Of a stretch of DNA of 48,595 nt, positions 22,016-33,956 are shown piece by piece; within the stretch, counting starts at the first letter, position 1, and the number at the start of each line of letters is the position of its first letter. This stretch comes from Xanthomonas cucurbitae (lineage in GTDB: Bacteria > Pseudomonadota > Gammaproteobacteria > Xanthomonadales > Xanthomonadaceae), in assembly GCF_002939885.1 (NCBI RefSeq), contig NZ_MDED01000030.1, forward strand, positions 1 to 48,595, in the 5' to 3' direction. The position numbers and the translations under genes were made by a program. The notes below the pieces were generated by a model. That model was given only the letters and a program-made list of their open reading frames with translations. It did not search any database and had not been told where the DNA came from.

Positions 22016-22807
22016 TCAGAACACACCGCTCTTGCGTGCATTGCGCTGGCGGTCGACGCGGAAGATGTAGCGCTGGATGGTTTCGTCGGCACCGCGCGGC
22101 AGGTCGCTGAACTGCATGCCGATGCGGAAGCCCTCGCTGCCATTGGGCAGGGTCTGCTTGTGCTGGCTGCAGACGGTGAGCGGCAAGACGATCGGCGCGG
22201 CGCCTGGCAGTTGCAGCGTGCAGTCGCGGTAGGTGCGCTGCGGCTCCAGCAAGGGCATCCCGGCCGTGAGCGAAACCGCCAGCCCGCCGCTGCTGATGTC
22301 GGTCACGCGCAGCTGGAGGCTCAGGTCGCCGCCTTGCGCTTGCTCCTGGCGGATGGTGCAGACGGGGGAATCGGTAATCGGCGTTTCCAGCCGGTACGAT
22401 TCGCGCCGTTGCATGTGGTAGAGCGCATCGGGGAGGTTGGCGCGGAAGGCGACGTGGCTGTCGCGCTCGATGCGTTGCGCCTTCTCCAGCCGGAAGCGGA
22501 CGTTGACCCGTTCCAGCTGCGCGTAGCACAGCAGGTACTTGGCGTCTTCGATGGCGCGGTTGGAGGTGTCGTTGTGGCTGCCGTCCAGGATCAGGCAGTC
22601 GTCGTCCTCGTCCACCTCAAGCACGGCGGTGGGCACGGCCATGTCGCGACCGGCCACGTGCATGGTGACCACGGCGCGTTGGTCCCGCAGTTGGCGCAGC
22701 AGGCCACGGATCTGCCGCCGGTTGCGCAGCAGATAGCGCTCGTCACCTTCGGGTAGATGATCGGCGTCGTGGTCCTGCTGTGACTGTGAGGAATCGCCTT
22801 GGGACAT
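22016..22807 (-). CDS. YcgR-like PilZ c-di-GMP receptor
   Basis: A protein of 263 residues with an N-terminal YcgR-type domain (about 25-125) and a C-terminal PilZ domain. The PilZ c-di-GMP contacts are present: RxxxR as Arg135-Glu-Ser-Tyr-Arg139, and DxSxxG as Asp170-Ile-Ser172 with Gly175. YcgR proteins bind the flagellar motor and slow it when c-di-GMP rises. The ATG at 22807 is used; there is no strong ribosome binding site, and an upstream extension to 22906 would cover the promoter. It lies before cheW on the same strand. Confidence 0.88.
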   Translation of the reverse strand: MSQGDSSQSQQDHDADHLPEGDERYLLRNRRQIRGLLRQLRDQRAVVTMHVAGRDMAVPTAVLEVDEDDDCLILDGSHNDTSNRAIEDAKYLLCYAQLERVNVRFRLEKAQRIERDSHVAFRANLPDALYHMQRRESYRLETPITDSPVCTIRQEQAQGGDLSLQLRVTDISSGGLAVSLTAGMPLLEPQRTYRDCTLQLPGAAPIVLPLTVCSQHKQTLPNGSEGFRIGMQFSDLPRGADETIQRYIFRVDRQRNARKSGVF

Positions 22808-22866
22808 GGGCACGCGCACGGTTGGAAACGGGAGGGCGCCGCTGGACTGGCGCTGGCATCGCCATG

Positions 22867-22892
22867 ATATCGGCGGCGGCCGCGAATCTTGA
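22867..22892 (-). promoter_or_regulatory. Sigma-28-like promoter of the YcgR-like gene
   Basis: On the minus strand: -35 TCAAGATT (22885-22892), 10-nt spacer, -10 GCCGATAT (22867-22874). The leader to the ATG would be about 53 nt. Confidence 0.6.
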
Positions 22893-23008
22893 AGGCCAAC
22901 GCCCACGCCGGCAAGGCCGGCGGTCGCTGCACCCGGTGACGCCGCACTGCACGCGATTGCTGCCAGTGTCGCCGCGCGCGCAGTCTATGCAGGCGCGGCA
23001 TCGTCGCC

Positions 23009-25678
23009 TCAGTGGTAGGCGTGGCGCGCGTTGGCCAGCAGCGTGCTCAGGCGGTCTTCCTGCTCGAGGCGGAACACCGCTACCGCATCCACCAGCTGCG
23101 TGGCCTGATCCTCCATGGCACGGGCGGCGGCGGTGGCTTCTTCCACCAGCGCCGCGTTCTGCTGGGTGGTCTCGTCCATCTGGGTGACGGTCTGGTTGAC
23201 CTGGGTGATGCCGGCGGCCTGCTCGCGCGAGGCGCTGGTGATCTCGCCCATGATGTCGGTGACGCGCTGCACCGAGCCGACCACCTGCTGCATGGTATTG
23301 CCGGCCTCCGCTGCCAGTGCTGCACCGTTGCCGATGCGGGTCACGGAATCTTCGATCAGGTGCTTGATCTCCTTGGCCGCGCCGGCCGAACGCTGCGCCA
23401 GCGTACGCACCTCGGAAGCGACCACGGCAAACCCGCGGCCCTGTTCGCCGGCACGCGCTGCTTCCACTGCTGCGTTCAAGGCCAGGATGTTGGTCTGGAA
23501 CGCAATGCCGTCGATGACCGCGATGATGTCGGCGATCTTCTTGGACGAGGTGTCGATGTCGGCCATGGTGGCGACCACGCGGCCAACCACGTCGCCGCCC
23601 CTGGCGGCCACGCCGGCCGCATCCAGCACCAGGCGGTTGGCCTGGTCGGCATTGTCGGCGTTCTGCTTGACGGTGGCGGTGAGTTCCTCCATTGAGGCGG
23701 CGGTTTCCTCCAGCGCGGCGGCCTGCTGTTCGGTACGACGCGACAGGTCGCCATTGCCGGTGGCGATCTCGGTGGCGGCTGAATTGATGGCCAGCGAGGA
23801 GTCCTTGATCCGGCGCACGATGCCGGCCAACTGGTCGGCAGTGGCGTTGGCGTCGTCGCGGATATCGGCAAAGACGCCTTGCAGGTCGCCTTCCATGCGC
23901 GCGGTGAGATCGCCCTGCGACAGCGACGACAGCAACGCAGACACCCGCGACAAACCGTCGGCATTGTTGTCCAGCAATACATTGAGCTGCTAGGCGAGCA
24001 GCAACAGGAAGCCCTGCTTGTCCTGCACGCCAATCCGTTCGCTCAAGTTGCCGGCGGCCGCTGCGCGCACCACGCTCGCGACCTCTTCTTCCACCTGTAC
24101 CTCCTGGGTGCGGTCGCTCCATTCCACGACATAGCCCATGCGTTCGCCGGTGGCATCGAGGACCGGGCTGACGATTTCCAGCATGATGCGGCCGCCGACC
24201 TCGATCTGCGCGGTATGCGAGCTCTTGAGCTGCTCCAGCAGCTGCGCCTGGTACGGGTTTTGATGAAACTGGTCGATGCGCAGCTCGCTCAACGCGTCGG
24301 CGTCGAAGTGCGGCAGGTGGGCTCGCAGCGCGCCTTGCATCTGCGTGAGCTTGCGCTGCAATGGCCGATTGACGTAGATGATGCGGCGGTCGGCATCGGC
24401 GATCATCACATTGGTGCTGACGTCGTCCAGCGCAGTGCGCACGCGCAGCGCTTCACTGGCAATCAGGTGATCGCGCTCCAGGCGCGCGCGCAGGTCGTCG
24501 CGCATGGTGCGCGCGTTGAGCAGCAGACGGCCGAGTTCGTCGTGCCGATCGATTTCGATCAGGTTGTCCAGGCGCCCGGCCGCGACGTCGCCCAACACGC
24601 GCTCCACCGCCAACAAGGGGCGGGTAACCATCTTGCGTGCGGCAATAAAGACCACCGCGATGCACAGTGCCAGCACCACCAACGAGAACAGCAACATGCT
24701 GCCCATCAGCGCGTCCAGCGGGCCATCGATGGCGCTGCGCGGCTGCGTGCCGATCACTGCCCACTGCCACGGCGCATAGCGGTGGGCAGTGACTTCGAAG
24801 GCCTGGCTGCTGCCCTTGGCATCGCGCAACGGCAGGTTGGCGCTGGGTTGCTTGCCATCCAGCACTGCTTGCAGCGCGGGCTGCTGCTCGGCGGCGACCA
24901 GCGCCGACAGGTTGTCCGGCGTGCCGGGCGGGGCGGCGATGACCTGGCCATGGTGGTCGCCAGGTGCCATGTCGACGATGATGAAGTAACCGTCCTGGCC
25001 CAGCTTGGTCTGGCTGACCTGGGCCTTGAGCGCTGCCAGGCCCTGGGTGTAGTTGCGACCGACGAACAGCGCGCCGATCACGTCGCCGGCCGCATTGCGC
25101 AGCGGCGCGTAATGGGTCATGTACTGTTCGCCGAACAGTTGCGCCTGGCCGGTGAAGGGCTTGCCCTCGGACAGCGCGGCATAGGCCTTGCCCTTGCGGT
25201 CGAGCAGGGTGCCGATCACGCGCTCGTTCTGTTTGTTGCGCAACGAGGTGGTGATGCGCACGAAGTCGTCGCCGGTGCGCGCGAAGATGGTCGCAACGCC
25301 GCCGGTGGCCTGTGCGAAGCGGTCCACCGCGTCGAAATTGAGATTCAGTGCCTGGGTGCCGGCCCGCAACGCAGGGGTGTCTTGCGCGCCGATGGTGACG
25401 GTGCTGGCCGGGTCCAGTTCGCGGGCGCCGCGCGGGAGCATGTCGTCGAACACGTTGCCCAGGCGCTGGGTGCCCTCGGTCAGGGTCACGTCGTACATCG
25501 CCACCGATTGCTGCATCAGCCGGGTGCTGGAGCGCAGCTCGGCCTTGACCTGCGATTCGATGTCGCGCGCCGATTGCCGATAGATGGTCAGGGCCAGTAG
25601 TCCCAGCGAGATGGCGATGACCAGGGTCAGCAGTGCGGACAGCCGTGTGCCAATAGACAGCCGGTTGAAGAAATCCAT
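23009..25678 (-). pseudogene. Chemoreceptor 2 (Cache-HAMP-PAS-MCP), amber-interrupted
   Basis: One reading frame of 889 codons interrupted by a single TAG at 23990-23992 (codon 563). Both sides are in the same frame and match the other receptors. Receptor 1 reads [10 protein letters not shown] where this one reads LA-stop-QLNVLLD, so a CAG became TAG. Before the stop: TM1 (11-30), a large periplasmic Cache-type sensor (about 35-315), TM2 (322-346), HAMP and PAS. After it: a complete MCP signalling hairpin, ending NARHAYH without a CheR pentapeptide. Unless the stop is read through, the product is a membrane sensor without signalling domain. The rest of the gene shows no decay, so the mutation looks recent. 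A full sigma-28-like promoter precedes it. Confidence 0.88.
23990..23992 (-). other. In-frame amber codon in receptor 2
   Basis: TAG on the minus strand, replacing the first Gln codon of the conserved LAQQLN segment at the start of the cytoplasmic signalling part. The expected codon differs by one C-to-T change. Confidence 0.9.
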
Positions 25679-25726
25679 GCGAAATCGACCTTGCCCCGGG
25701 AAGGGCGTTACAAATGCGTGAATGCG

Positions 25727-25753
25727 TTATCGGCCGTCTAGGCGCGAAATTGA
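25727..25753 (-). promoter_or_regulatory. Sigma-28-like promoter of receptor 2
   Basis: On the minus strand: -35 TCAATTTC (25746-25753), exactly 11-nt spacer, -10 GCCGATAA (25727-25734). The -10 box is identical to the FliA consensus. The leader to the ATG is about 45 nt. Confidence 0.82.
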
Positions 25754-25920
25754 TCCTTTATGCCGAAATCTGCATAAAAAAATGCGATATGTTCAAGTTG
25801 AGTGCGTGTAAGCGATTTCAGAGCAGGTAACCCATTCCGCCGTTTGTGAGTTCGGTGTGAAATTTCCACGGCGCGCCGTTTGCGAGTCATCGCCCTAGTC
25901 GCCAGGCCTGGAAGGCCGCG

Positions 25921-25957
25921 AAAAAAAAGCCGCTTCCCCTGGAGAAGAGAAGCGGCT
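25921..25957 (-). terminator. Rho-independent terminator after receptor 3
   Basis: An 8-bp stem (25928-25935, 25950-25957) followed on the minus strand by eight T residues (25921-25928), the clearest intrinsic terminator in the receptor block. It lies 200 bp after the receptor 3 stop. Confidence 0.85.
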
Positions 25958-26154
25958 GTCAAGATTTGCTGGTTGCGGATCCACGATCCGCGACTGGTAC
26001 GCAACCCTGATAAGTGTGTTGCCTGCGTACTACGAGGTTGCACTGTGTGGTTTGGTCATGCCTTGCAAAACGTGGCTAAGAGAACAGAGCGTGGTGGTCG
26101 ATGCCGATGGTCTGTGCACCTTGGGCAAGCCCGCCTGATAGACATGGACGCCAC

Positions 26155-28404
26155 TCAGAACTCCTGCCAGCCGGCTGCATCGGTGGCCGGTACAGACGCA
26201 CGTGTCGATGGGCGATGTGCGCTCGCCGGTGCGGCGAATGCACGCGCTGGCTTGCGCGCATGGCTGGGGGCACCGGCAATGGCGGCGAGCTGGCGTGCCA
26301 CCGGTGCCTGCGTGTTGACCTTGAACACCGACACGGCCTCGGTGAGTTGCTGCGCCTGCTCTTCCATGGCGCGTGCGGCGGCGGTGGCTTCTTCCACCAG
26401 GGCGGCGTTCTGTTGGGTGGCTTCGTCCATCTGGGTGACGGTCTGGTTGACCTGTTCGATACCGGCGTACTGCTCCTGCGAGGCAGCAGAAATCTCGCCC
26501 ATGATCGAGGTGACGCGCTGCACGCTGGCCACGATCTCTGCCATGGTGGTGCCGGCCTGGTCGACCAGGGTGGCGCCCTGGGTGACCTTGTCCACCGAAT
26601 CGTCGATCAGGTGCTTGATTTCCTTGGCGGCACCGGCCGAGCGTTGCGCCAGCGTGCGCACTTCCGAGGCGACCACGGCAAACCCGCGGCCCTGTTCGCC
26701 GGCACGCGCCGCTTCCACGGCCGCGTTCAAGGCCAGGATGTTGGTCTGGAACGCGATGCCGTCGATGACCGAGATGATCTCGGCGATCTTCTTCGAAGAG
26801 GCCTGGATGTCGGACATGGTGGTGACCACATCGGCGACCACGCTGCCGCCTTGCGATGCCACCGCTGCCGCACCGATGGCGAGCTGGTTGGCCTGGCTGG
26901 CGTGTTCGGCGTTCTGCCTGACCGTGGAGGTGAGTTCCTCCATCGAGGCGGCGGTTTCTTCCAGGTTGGCGGCCTGCTGTTCGGTGCGCTGGGACAGATC
27001 CTGGTTGCCGGTGGCGATCTCGCCCGAGGCCAGGCCGATCGCGTCGGCGGCCTGCTGGATGCGACCAACGATGCCGGCCAACTGTTCGGCCGTGGCGTTG
27101 GCGTCGTCGCGCATCTGCGCAAACACGCCCTGGTACTGGCCACTCATGCGCGCAGTGAGGTCGCCGGCGGCAATGGCCTGCAACAGGCTGGAGAGCGAGG
27201 CGAGGTTGCCGTCTGCGGTGGCCATCAGGTGGTTGAGGCTCTCGACCATGATGCGGAAGTCGTACTGGAATTGCTCGGCGTTGCCGCGTGCGGTGAAGTC
27301 GCCGCCAGCCGCTGCCTGCGCCAGATGCTTGATCTCCTGATTCATCGTGGACAGGTTGTGCTTGACCTGATTCATCGCAGTGGTGATCGCAGCTTTTTCG
27401 CCTGGCAGTTGCGGCATGTCCTCGCTCAGGTCGCCGATGGCGTAGCGCTCCACCAAGTGGATGGTCTGCATCTTGACCTTGATGTGGGCGGCGACCAGCT
27501 CGTTGGTGTCGCGGGCCATGCGGCCAAAATCGCCGGGGAACACGCTGGCGTCCATACGGAAACTGATCTGGCCTTCGTCATGGCGCCTGGCCATGTCCAG
27601 CTGCGCGCTGATGAGTGTGCGGACCTGGTCCTGCATCTTGTCCATGGCCTGCAACAGGCGGCCGGTTTCGTCGTTGGCCTGGGTGCGCACATCGTTGTCG
27701 AGATGGCCCTCGGCAATGGCTTCGGCGGCACGGGTAGCCTGGGTCAACGGACGCACCAGGCTGCGGGTGATCGCCCACCCCAGCAGGATACTGATGACAA
27801 CCACTGCCAGGCCGCCGCCGATCAACATGGCACGGCCGCGCGCCATGGCCGTGGTGGCTGCGTCATAGGCTTCGCTAGCGCGACGGCGCTGCAGCGCAGA
27901 ATATTCATTCAAGGCGTTCTGCCACTGTTCGGTGGCCGGTGCGGCTTTCTGCAACAGCAGCGCAAGCGCTTCCTGGGGCCTGGAATTCAGGCCGAGGTCG
28001 GCGACCTGTGCGTTGAGCTTGCCGGCGATGTCGCTGGCCTGATCGATCTTCTGTCGCAATGCGGCCGCTTCCGGCGATGCGGAGAACACGTAGAGTGTGC
28101 GTCGGGTGTCTTCGTAGGTTGCCAGCTTGTCCTTGATGATGCCGGTGAAGCGCAGATTGTCTTCCTGGGAGGTGGGCAGCACGATGTTGCGCAGCTGCAC
28201 GGCAACCACGGCGCTGGCGCTGGTCATGTCCTCCAGATGCTGCATGATCTTGATGTTGCGGTTGACCACCGTGTCCAGGCTCTCGCGCGCCTGGGCCAAG
28301 GTATATAAACCGGCGACGACCAATCCGCAGGACAACAGGATCAGCGTGCCGAAGGCGAAGGTCAGGCGCTTGCCGACGTTGTGCCGTTGTAGAAGAGCGA
28401 TCAT
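26155..28404 (-). CDS. Chemoreceptor 3 (4HB-HAMP-MCP)
   Basis: A protein of 749 residues from the ATG at 28404 ([11 protein letters not shown]). The more distal start at 28650 would add 82 non-homologous residues before TM1. TM1 is at about 12-34, followed by a four-helix-bundle periplasmic sensor, TM2 at about 190-212, HAMP, a second HAMP-like relay ([15 protein letters not shown], then [12 protein letters not shown]), and the MCP hairpin with the invariant tip. It ends AGWQEF, a CheR pentapeptide. Periplasmic and TM regions resemble receptor 6 (both begin M-x-ALLQR-x-NVG and contain QLRN-V-LPT), so the two share an ancestor. The ligand is unknown. No sigma-28 promoter could be assigned in the 600 bp upstream. 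Confidence 0.92.
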   Translation of the reverse strand: MIALLQRHNVGKRLTFAFGTLILLSCGLVVAGLYTLAQARESLDTVVNRNIKIMQHLEDMTSASAVVAVQLRNIVLPTSQEDNLRFTGIIKDKLATYEDTRRTLYVFSASPEAAALRQKIDQASDIAGKLNAQVADLGLNSRPQEALALLLQKAAPATEQWQNALNEYSALQRRRASEAYDAATTAMARGRAMLIGGGLAVVVISILLGWAITRSLVRPLTQATRAAEAIAEGHLDNDVRTQANDETGRLLQAMDKMQDQVRTLISAQLDMARRHDEGQISFRMDASVFPGDFGRMARDTNELVAAHIKVKMQTIHLVERYAIGDLSEDMPQLPGEKAAITTAMNQVKHNLSTMNQEIKHLAQAAAGGDFTARGNAEQFQYDFRIMVESLNHLMATADGNLASLSSLLQAIAAGDLTARMSGQYQGVFAQMRDDANATAEQLAGIVGRIQQAADAIGLASGEIATGNQDLSQRTEQQAANLEETAASMEELTSTVRQNAEHASQANQLAIGAAAVASQGGSVVADVVTTMSDIQASSKKIAEIISVIDGIAFQTNILALNAAVEAARAGEQGRGFAVVASEVRTLAQRSAGAAKEIKHLIDDSVDKVTQGATLVDQAGTTMAEIVASVQRVTSIMGEISAASQEQYAGIEQVNQTVTQMDEATQQNAALVEEATAAARAMEEQAQQLTEAVSVFKVNTQAPVARQLAAIAGAPSHARKPARAFAAPASAHRPSTRASVPATDAAGWQEF

Positions 28405-29013
28405 GTGCAGGTCTCGAGGGCAATGGGCAGGAAGGGGGGCGTTGGGTGCCATCGCGTCGTCGCGACGTCGCATGGGCCGTGCAGGCAGACATTCGGTTGT
28501 TTGATCGCTGCGACCGAACCAGGCGCTTGAGCGGCGCGATTGCAGGTATGTCTGCCTGCTTGTAGTCGGTAACGGCGCCGCCGACCACGGCTGAACGGAT
28601 CTGCGCTCCCGCGTATGGGTAGCCGTCACCGAGGTGAAGCGGGCGTGCACAAGACAGCAGCAAAGGCGCGCGGAAGCGCGGCAATCGCATAGGCGATACG
28701 CAGGAGCTTCACTGTTCGATCACGAACCGGAGCGTGATGGCTGTGTGTGCGGGTGCGATCTGCAGGATCGCAGGGCACTGCCAGGTGTTCGCGAAAGGCG
28801 ATTGACGTTCTTCGAGTATGCGGCCAGATGCCAGCACAGACTGGCAGCGTGCAGTAGTGCCGGGTGCTGTGCCAGCTGCCGACATACCTGGATTATCGCC
28901 AGCGCCGGCATGGCGATGGCCGATGCAGTCCGCTGCTGGGAGCTGCATCGGCGGTGCGGTCCTCTGCTTGCAGAGCGGCCGCAGGTCGATTCAATCAGTG
29001 TGAGCGCAGACGA
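28405..29013 (-). other. Long intergenic region upstream of receptor 3
   Basis: 609 bp with no gene I can support; small open frames lack ribosome binding sites and homology. A 7-bp hairpin with a 5-nt loop lies at 28754-28772. The promoter of receptor 3 should be here, but I find no GCCGATA box. Confidence 0.45.
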
Positions 29014-31485
29014 TCAGGCGGCCTGGCCGATGTGGGCCGAGGCCGTTGCCTGCAGCTGAAAGATCGAGACCGCATCACGCAGCTGCTGCGCTTGTTCTTC
29101 CATCGCACGGGCGGCGGCGGTGGCTTCTTCCACCAGGGCCGCGTTCTGTTGAGTGGACTGATCCATCTGCGCGACGGTCTGGCCAACCTGCGCGATGCCG
29201 TCGGACTGTTGCTGCGATGCGTCGCTGATCTCGTGCATGATCGTGGTGACGCGCTGCACCGAGGCGACGATCTGCTGCATGGTGTGCCCGGCCTGGCCAA
29301 CCAGCTGGCTACCATGCTCGATGCGCTGCACCGAGTCGTCGATCAGCTGCTTGATCTCCTTGGCCGCGCCGGCCGAGCGCTGCGCCAGCGTGCGCACTTC
29401 CGATGCCACCACCGCAAAGCCACGGCCCTGTTCGCCCGCGCGCGCGGCTTCCACCGCTGCATTCAAGGCCAGGATATTGGTCTGGAAGGCGATGCCGTCG
29501 ATCACGCCAATGATGTCGGCGATCCGGCGCGACGCGGTCTGGATGCCGGCCATGGTGCCGACCACCTGGCCCACCACTTCACCACCTTGTGCGGCCACGG
29601 TGGTGGTGTCGACCACCAGTTGGTTGGCGCGCCGCGCATGCTCGGCGTTGTTGCGCACGGTGGAGGTGAGCTCTTCCATCGAGGCGGCGGTTTCTTCCAG
29701 GTTGGCGGCCTGCCGCTCGGTGCGTTGCGACAGGTCCTGGTTGCCGGCGGCGATTTCGCTGGCGGCGTCGTTGATGGCGTCGGTGGAATGCTGGATGCGT
29801 GCGACGATGTCGGCCAGCTGCACGACCGTGGCGTTGGCATCGTCGCGCATCCGCGCGAACACACCATGGAAATCACCGTGCATGCGCACGTTCAGATCGC
29901 CGCCGGCGATCGCCTGCAGCACCGTGGACAGCGCCTGCAGATTGGCATCGGAGGTGGCCATCAATTGATTGAGCGCCTCCACCATGGTGCGGAAATCGTA
30001 CTGGAAGCGCTGTGCGTCGCCGCGTACGCTGAAGTCACCGTTGGCGGCAGCCTGCACAAGCCGCTTGATCTGGGTGTTCATCGCCGACAGGTTGGCCTTG
30101 GCGGTGTCCATGGTGTCGCTCAGCACCGCCTTCTCGCCCGGCAGGCGTGGCATGTCCTGGCTCAGGTCGCCGATGGCATAGCGCGACATGATCTGCGCCA
30201 GCTGCATCTTCACGGCGATATGCGAGCCGACCAGTGCATTGGTGTCGTTCACCATGCTGGCGTAGGCGCCGGGGAAGCTGTCGGCCTGCATGCGATAGCT
30301 GATCTGGCCGGCATCGTGTCGCTGCGCCATTTCGCTTTGCGCGGCCAGCACGCGTTGCAGCTGCTGCTGCATCTGCTGCATGTTGCCCAGCAATTGGCCG
30401 GTCTCGTCGCGGCTGGGCGCCACGATCCGGTCGGTCAGTTCGCCCTTGGCGATGTTGGCCGCCACCACAGCGGCGCGCCGCACGTTGCGGGTCAGCCGCG
30501 ACAAGGTGTACCAGCCCAGCGCGACGATCAGCGCGGCCAGCAGCGACAACCCGGCGATCGCCTGCCACATCGCGTCGCGGGCCTGCACTAGGTGCCGTTC
30601 GGATTGTCGTTGCAAGGCCTGCAATGCCACGCCGCTGAGGTCCTGCATCGTTTGCCCAAGCGCATCGAGCGCAGCATTCCATCGCGCGTCGGCGTGGGCG
30701 TCGCTGCCCGCCAGCGCACTCGCCAGCACGGCCATCGTCGCGTTCGCGCGTGTGGCTTCGGCGCGTGCGGCATCGCTCAGCGCCGGGTCCGGTTGCTCCA
30801 GCAGCCTGATGGCCTTGTCCAGCTCATGCCGGAAGCGTGCATGGTTACGTTGCAGCTGGCTGAGCTTTTCGGCCAGCATGGGCTTGTTCTCTGCCGCTTG
30901 CGAGGGATCGCTGGCGGCGTCCAGCCCGGTCATGGACTCGGTGGCGTCGGGGCCGTAGATCAACGTGGCCACCACCAGGTGGTAGCTCTCGATGTAGGGG
31001 GTGTACACCAGCTGGCTGTCATCGCGCAACGCATCGAGCGCTGCAAATGCCTGGTCCCTTACCTTGGTGTAGCCTTCGGTGGCGACGCTGGCGACATGGC
31101 GTTGTTGCAGGATGCGCAATTGCTCGCGGCTGCGTTCGAAGCCGGGCAGGGTGGTGGTCATGGCAAGCAGTTGCTGCAGATCGCGTTCGGCCCGCTGTGC
31201 TGCCGCAGTGGCGGTGCTGCCGCTGTCCACGTGCGCGGCGTGCAGGTCGGTGATGAGACCCAGCATCTTTCCCAGCGGTGCGTAACTGCGTAATTCGTTG
31301 CTGCTGACGCCCACGCTTTCGCTGAGCGTGCCGCTGTAGAGCAAGACCGGGACGAGTAGCCCGATCAGGGCGAGTACGCCGATCATTCCGAGTTTGCTGG
31401 CGATGGCCAGGTCGTCCCAACGACGGGTCCAACGGTGTGGGGACGGAGCAGCGGTGTTCGGCGTCAACGTGGGCGAAGTAGGCAT
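29014..31485 (-). CDS. Chemoreceptor 4 (long periplasmic helical sensor, MCP)
   Basis: A protein of 823 residues from the ATG at 31485. An in-frame ATG at 31521 is part of the -10 promoter box and cannot be the start. A 30-residue cytoplasmic leader precedes TM1 (about 32-50). The periplasmic domain of about 255 residues is long and helical, roughly twice the length of a four-helix bundle. TM2 is at about 309-328, then HAMP, a HAMP-like relay ([20 protein letters not shown]), and the MCP hairpin with the invariant tip. The C-terminus ends HIGQAA, with no CheR pentapeptide, so this receptor may depend on neighbours for methylation. A sigma-28-like promoter lies just upstream. Confidence 0.92.
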   Translation of the reverse strand: MPTSPTLTPNTAAPSPHRWTRRWDDLAIASKLGMIGVLALIGLLVPVLLYSGTLSESVGVSSNELRSYAPLGKMLGLITDLHAAHVDSGSTATAAAQRAERDLQQLLAMTTTLPGFERSREQLRILQQRHVASVATEGYTKVRDQAFAALDALRDDSQLVYTPYIESYHLVVATLIYGPDATESMTGLDAASDPSQAAENKPMLAEKLSQLQRNHARFRHELDKAIRLLEQPDPALSDAARAEATRANATMAVLASALAGSDAHADARWNAALDALGQTMQDLSGVALQALQRQSERHLVQARDAMWQAIAGLSLLAALIVALGWYTLSRLTRNVRRAAVVAANIAKGELTDRIVAPSRDETGQLLGNMQQMQQQLQRVLAAQSEMAQRHDAGQISYRMQADSFPGAYASMVNDTNALVGSHIAVKMQLAQIMSRYAIGDLSQDMPRLPGEKAVLSDTMDTAKANLSAMNTQIKRLVQAAANGDFSVRGDAQRFQYDFRTMVEALNQLMATSDANLQALSTVLQAIAGGDLNVRMHGDFHGVFARMRDDANATVVQLADIVARIQHSTDAINDAASEIAAGNQDLSQRTERQAANLEETAASMEELTSTVRNNAEHARRANQLVVDTTTVAAQGGEVVGQVVGTMAGIQTASRRIADIIGVIDGIAFQTNILALNAAVEAARAGEQGRGFAVVASEVRTLAQRSAGAAKEIKQLIDDSVQRIEHGSQLVGQAGHTMQQIVASVQRVTTIMHEISDASQQQSDGIAQVGQTVAQMDQSTQQNAALVEEATAAARAMEEQAQQLRDAVSIFQLQATASAHIGQAA

Positions 31486-31510
31486 TGGTGCGTCTCTTGG
31501 GCGTACGCAG

Positions 31511-31538
31511 CTATCGGCCATGACATGTGAAGGCTTGA
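31511..31538 (-). promoter_or_regulatory. Sigma-28-like promoter of receptor 4
   Basis: On the minus strand: -35 TCAAGCCT (31531-31538), 12-nt spacer, -10 GCCGATAG (31511-31518). This gives a leader of about 20 nt and rules out the upstream ATG at 31521 as start. Confidence 0.7.
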
Positions 31539-31591
31539 GCCGGCCGGCAATGCTGCCGACCGGCTCTGTTCAGACTGCGTTGCGTGCCGCT

Positions 31592-33829
31592 TCAGAACTC
31601 CTGCCAGCTGGAGTCGTTGCCGGTGGTGGCGGCCACCGGACGCGGCCTCGACGCGGGGCTGCGACCTGCTGCCGCCACCTGCGCCCTGAGCGCTTGAGTC
31701 ACCACCGGCTGCGCCGGGGCGGCACGCGCGGCCAGCGGCGCATGGCCGTGGCTGTCGTCGGTCTTGAACACCGCCACCGCGTCGGTCAACCCGACTGCCT
31801 GTTCTTCCAGCGCGCGTGCGGCCGCAGTGGCTTCTTCCACCAGGGCCGCGTTCTGCTGGGTGGTCTCGTCCATCTGGGTGACGGTCTGGTTGACCTGCTC
31901 GATGCCGGAGGACTGTTCCTGCGAGGCGGCGGAGATTTCGCCCATGATGTCGGTGACCCGCTGCACGCTGGCCACGATCTCGCCCATGGTCTTGCCGGCG
32001 CTGTGCACCAACACCGAGCCGTCGGCCACGCGCTGCACGGATTCGTCGATCAAGCCCTTGATCTCCTTGGCGGCACCGGAAGAGCGCTGCGCGAGCGTAC
32101 GCACCTCGGAGGCGACCACTGCAAAACCGCGACCCTGCTCACCAGCACGCGCCGCTTCCACTGCCGCGTTCAAGGCCAGGATGTTGGTCTGGAAGGCGAT
32201 CCCGTCGATGACGCTGATGATGTCGGCGATCTTCTTGGACGAGGCTTCGATGCCGCTCATGGTGTCCACGACCTTGCTGACGATCTCCCCGCCTTGCGAA
32301 GCGACACCGGCGGCGCCGATGGCCAGCTGGTTGGCCTGGCGGGCGCTTTCGGCATTCTGCTTGACGGTGGAGGTGAGCTCTTCCATCGAGGCAGCGGTTT
32401 CTTCCAGGTTGGCGGCCTGCTGCTCGGTACGCTGGGACAGGTCCTGGTTGCCGGCGGCGATTTCGCTGGCAGCGCCTTTGATCGAGATGGCAGAGTGCTT
32501 GATGCCGGTGACGATCTGCGCCAGCTGGGTGGCGGTGGCATTGGCGTCGTCGCGCATCTGCGCGAACACACCACGGAACTCGCCACTCATGCGGGCAGTG
32601 AGGTCGCCAGCGGCGATGGCTTGCAGCAGGCTGGACAGCGATTGCAGGTTGCCGTCGGCGGTGGCCATCAAGGTGTTGAGGCTATCGACCATCACCCGGA
32701 AGTCGTACTGGAAGCGTGCGGCGTCACCACGGGCGCTGAAGTCGCCGTTGGCGGCTGCCTGCGCCAGCTGCTTGATCTCGGCGTTCATCGCCGACAGATT
32801 GGATTTGACCTGCATCATGGTGTCGGTCAGCACGGCCTTGTCGCCTGGCAGCTTGTCCATGTCCTCGCTGAGATCACCGACTGCATAGCGGCCCATGATC
32901 TGCGACAGGCGCATCATCACTGCCACATGCGAGGCGGCCAGATCATTGTTGTCGCGCACGATCGTGGCGTAGTCGCCAGGAAATGCCGACTCGTCCACAC
33001 GGTAGTTCAACTCGCCCTGGTCGTGCCTGCGCTTCATTTCCAGCTGGCCTTGCGAAACCTTCTGCAATTGCAACTGCATCTTGCCCATGCTGGCGAGCAG
33101 GCGGCCGGTCTCGTCGGTGCCGCTGCCATCCACGGTGATGGACAGATTGCCCGCAGCAATGGCGTCGGCCACCTGCGATGCGCTGCCCAATCGCGCGAGC
33201 AGGCGGCGCCGAATCAACCAGCCGCCGGCCACTGCCACCAGCACGGCGATGCCGCTGCCGATCATCATCGACCACCGGCTACGCACCTTGGCAGCTGCCA
33301 GGGCCGCGCTGCGCTTGACCAGCAACCCGTTCTCCTGGCTTTCGAAGTCGGTCAGCAACTGGCGCATCTTGTTCATCGCCAGACGCTCATGGCCGGCCTT
33401 GAACTGCGTCAGCAGATCGCCCATCGCCGCATCGCTGCCGCGCAGCGCGATCAGGCGCTCTTCGTGGCCCAGAAACTCGTCGTAGGCCGTATGCAATTGC
33501 CCAAGCCGATCCTGCTGGATGGGGTTGTCGGAGGTCAGCTTCTTGGCGCGCGCATATTCCTCCTCGAACGCAGTCTTGCCCTTGTTATAAGGCGTCAGAT
33601 GTTGCTGCTGGCCAGAGAGCAGGAAGCCGCGCGCGCCGGTTTCGATATTGATCGTGGCGATCGACATCGCACGTCCTGTCGCGATCACCTGGTAGGTGTG
33701 ATCGTTCATGGCCACCGCTTCGGAAAGCTCGGACTGCCCACGCAGTCCTACTGTGGTAACGGCCAACAGGACGGCGACGATGGTGCCAAAGCCCAGTGCC
33801 AATTGGGTGGAGAGACTCAAGTTCTTCAT
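31592..33829 (-). CDS. Chemoreceptor 5 (CHASE3-like-HAMP-MCP)
   Basis: A protein of 745 residues. TM1 is at about 7-29, and the periplasmic domain resembles CHASE3 ([18 protein letters not shown], then [10 protein letters not shown]). TM2 is at about 186-206, followed by HAMP, a HAMP-like relay ([20 protein letters not shown]) and the MCP hairpin. The tail ends SSWQEF, a CheR pentapeptide. From the relay to residue VFKTDDSH it is almost identical to receptor 6, while the sensor domains are unrelated. AAGG lies 9 nt before the ATG. A possible sigma-28 promoter lies about 130 nt upstream. Confidence 0.93.
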   Translation of the reverse strand: MKNLSLSTQLALGFGTIVAVLLAVTTVGLRGQSELSEAVAMNDHTYQVIATGRAMSIATINIETGARGFLLSGQQQHLTPYNKGKTAFEEEYARAKKLTSDNPIQQDRLGQLHTAYDEFLGHEERLIALRGSDAAMGDLLTQFKAGHERLAMNKMRQLLTDFESQENGLLVKRSAALAAAKVRSRWSMMIGSGIAVLVAVAGGWLIRRRLLARLGSASQVADAIAAGNLSITVDGSGTDETGRLLASMGKMQLQLQKVSQGQLEMKRRHDQGELNYRVDESAFPGDYATIVRDNNDLAASHVAVMMRLSQIMGRYAVGDLSEDMDKLPGDKAVLTDTMMQVKSNLSAMNAEIKQLAQAAANGDFSARGDAARFQYDFRVMVDSLNTLMATADGNLQSLSSLLQAIAAGDLTARMSGEFRGVFAQMRDDANATATQLAQIVTGIKHSAISIKGAASEIAAGNQDLSQRTEQQAANLEETAASMEELTSTVKQNAESARQANQLAIGAAGVASQGGEIVSKVVDTMSGIEASSKKIADIISVIDGIAFQTNILALNAAVEAARAGEQGRGFAVVASEVRTLAQRSSGAAKEIKGLIDESVQRVADGSVLVHSAGKTMGEIVASVQRVTDIMGEISAASQEQSSGIEQVNQTVTQMDETTQQNAALVEEATAAARALEEQAVGLTDAVAVFKTDDSHGHAPLAARAAPAQPVVTQALRAQVAAAGRSPASRPRPVAATTGNDSSWQEF
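31742..32890. repeat. Near-identical receptor tract, copy 1
   Basis: About 1.15 kb of receptor 5 nearly identical in DNA to 34364-35512 in receptor 6 (constant offset 2622 bp, same orientation). After four substitutions near its N-terminal edge, the encoded proteins are identical for more than 300 residues. Identity falls sharply beyond both ends. Confidence 0.9.
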
Positions 33830-33956
33830 CTGTATGCGCCTTGATCGAGGAGCGTGGCTGATACGGGCAGAGCGCAGAGCTCTACGGTTGCGATGGACGG
33901 AAACGCACGGCTATGGACTTTCCTGTCGCGGTTGACGAAGGTCATCGCTGATATAA

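Larger units (their letters stand above)
25679..26154 (-). other. Intergenic region between receptors 2 and 3
   Basis: 476 bp with no supportable gene. It holds the sigma-28-like promoter of receptor 2 (25727-25753), an AT-rich stretch at 25740-25800, and the receptor 3 terminator (25921-25957). About 200 bp between that terminator and the receptor 3 stop carry nothing I recognise. Confidence 0.5.

Noticed and set aside
25784..25812. Plus-strand TCAAGTTG box that could be a sigma-28 -35
   Set aside because: The downstream sequence at the right spacing does not match the -10 box and no plus-strand gene follows.
26101..28308. Long plus-strand open frame opposite receptor 3, and similar ones opposite receptors 1, 2, 4-7
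   Set aside because: Shadows of coding DNA on the minus strand. They recur with the same sequence because the receptors are paralogues.
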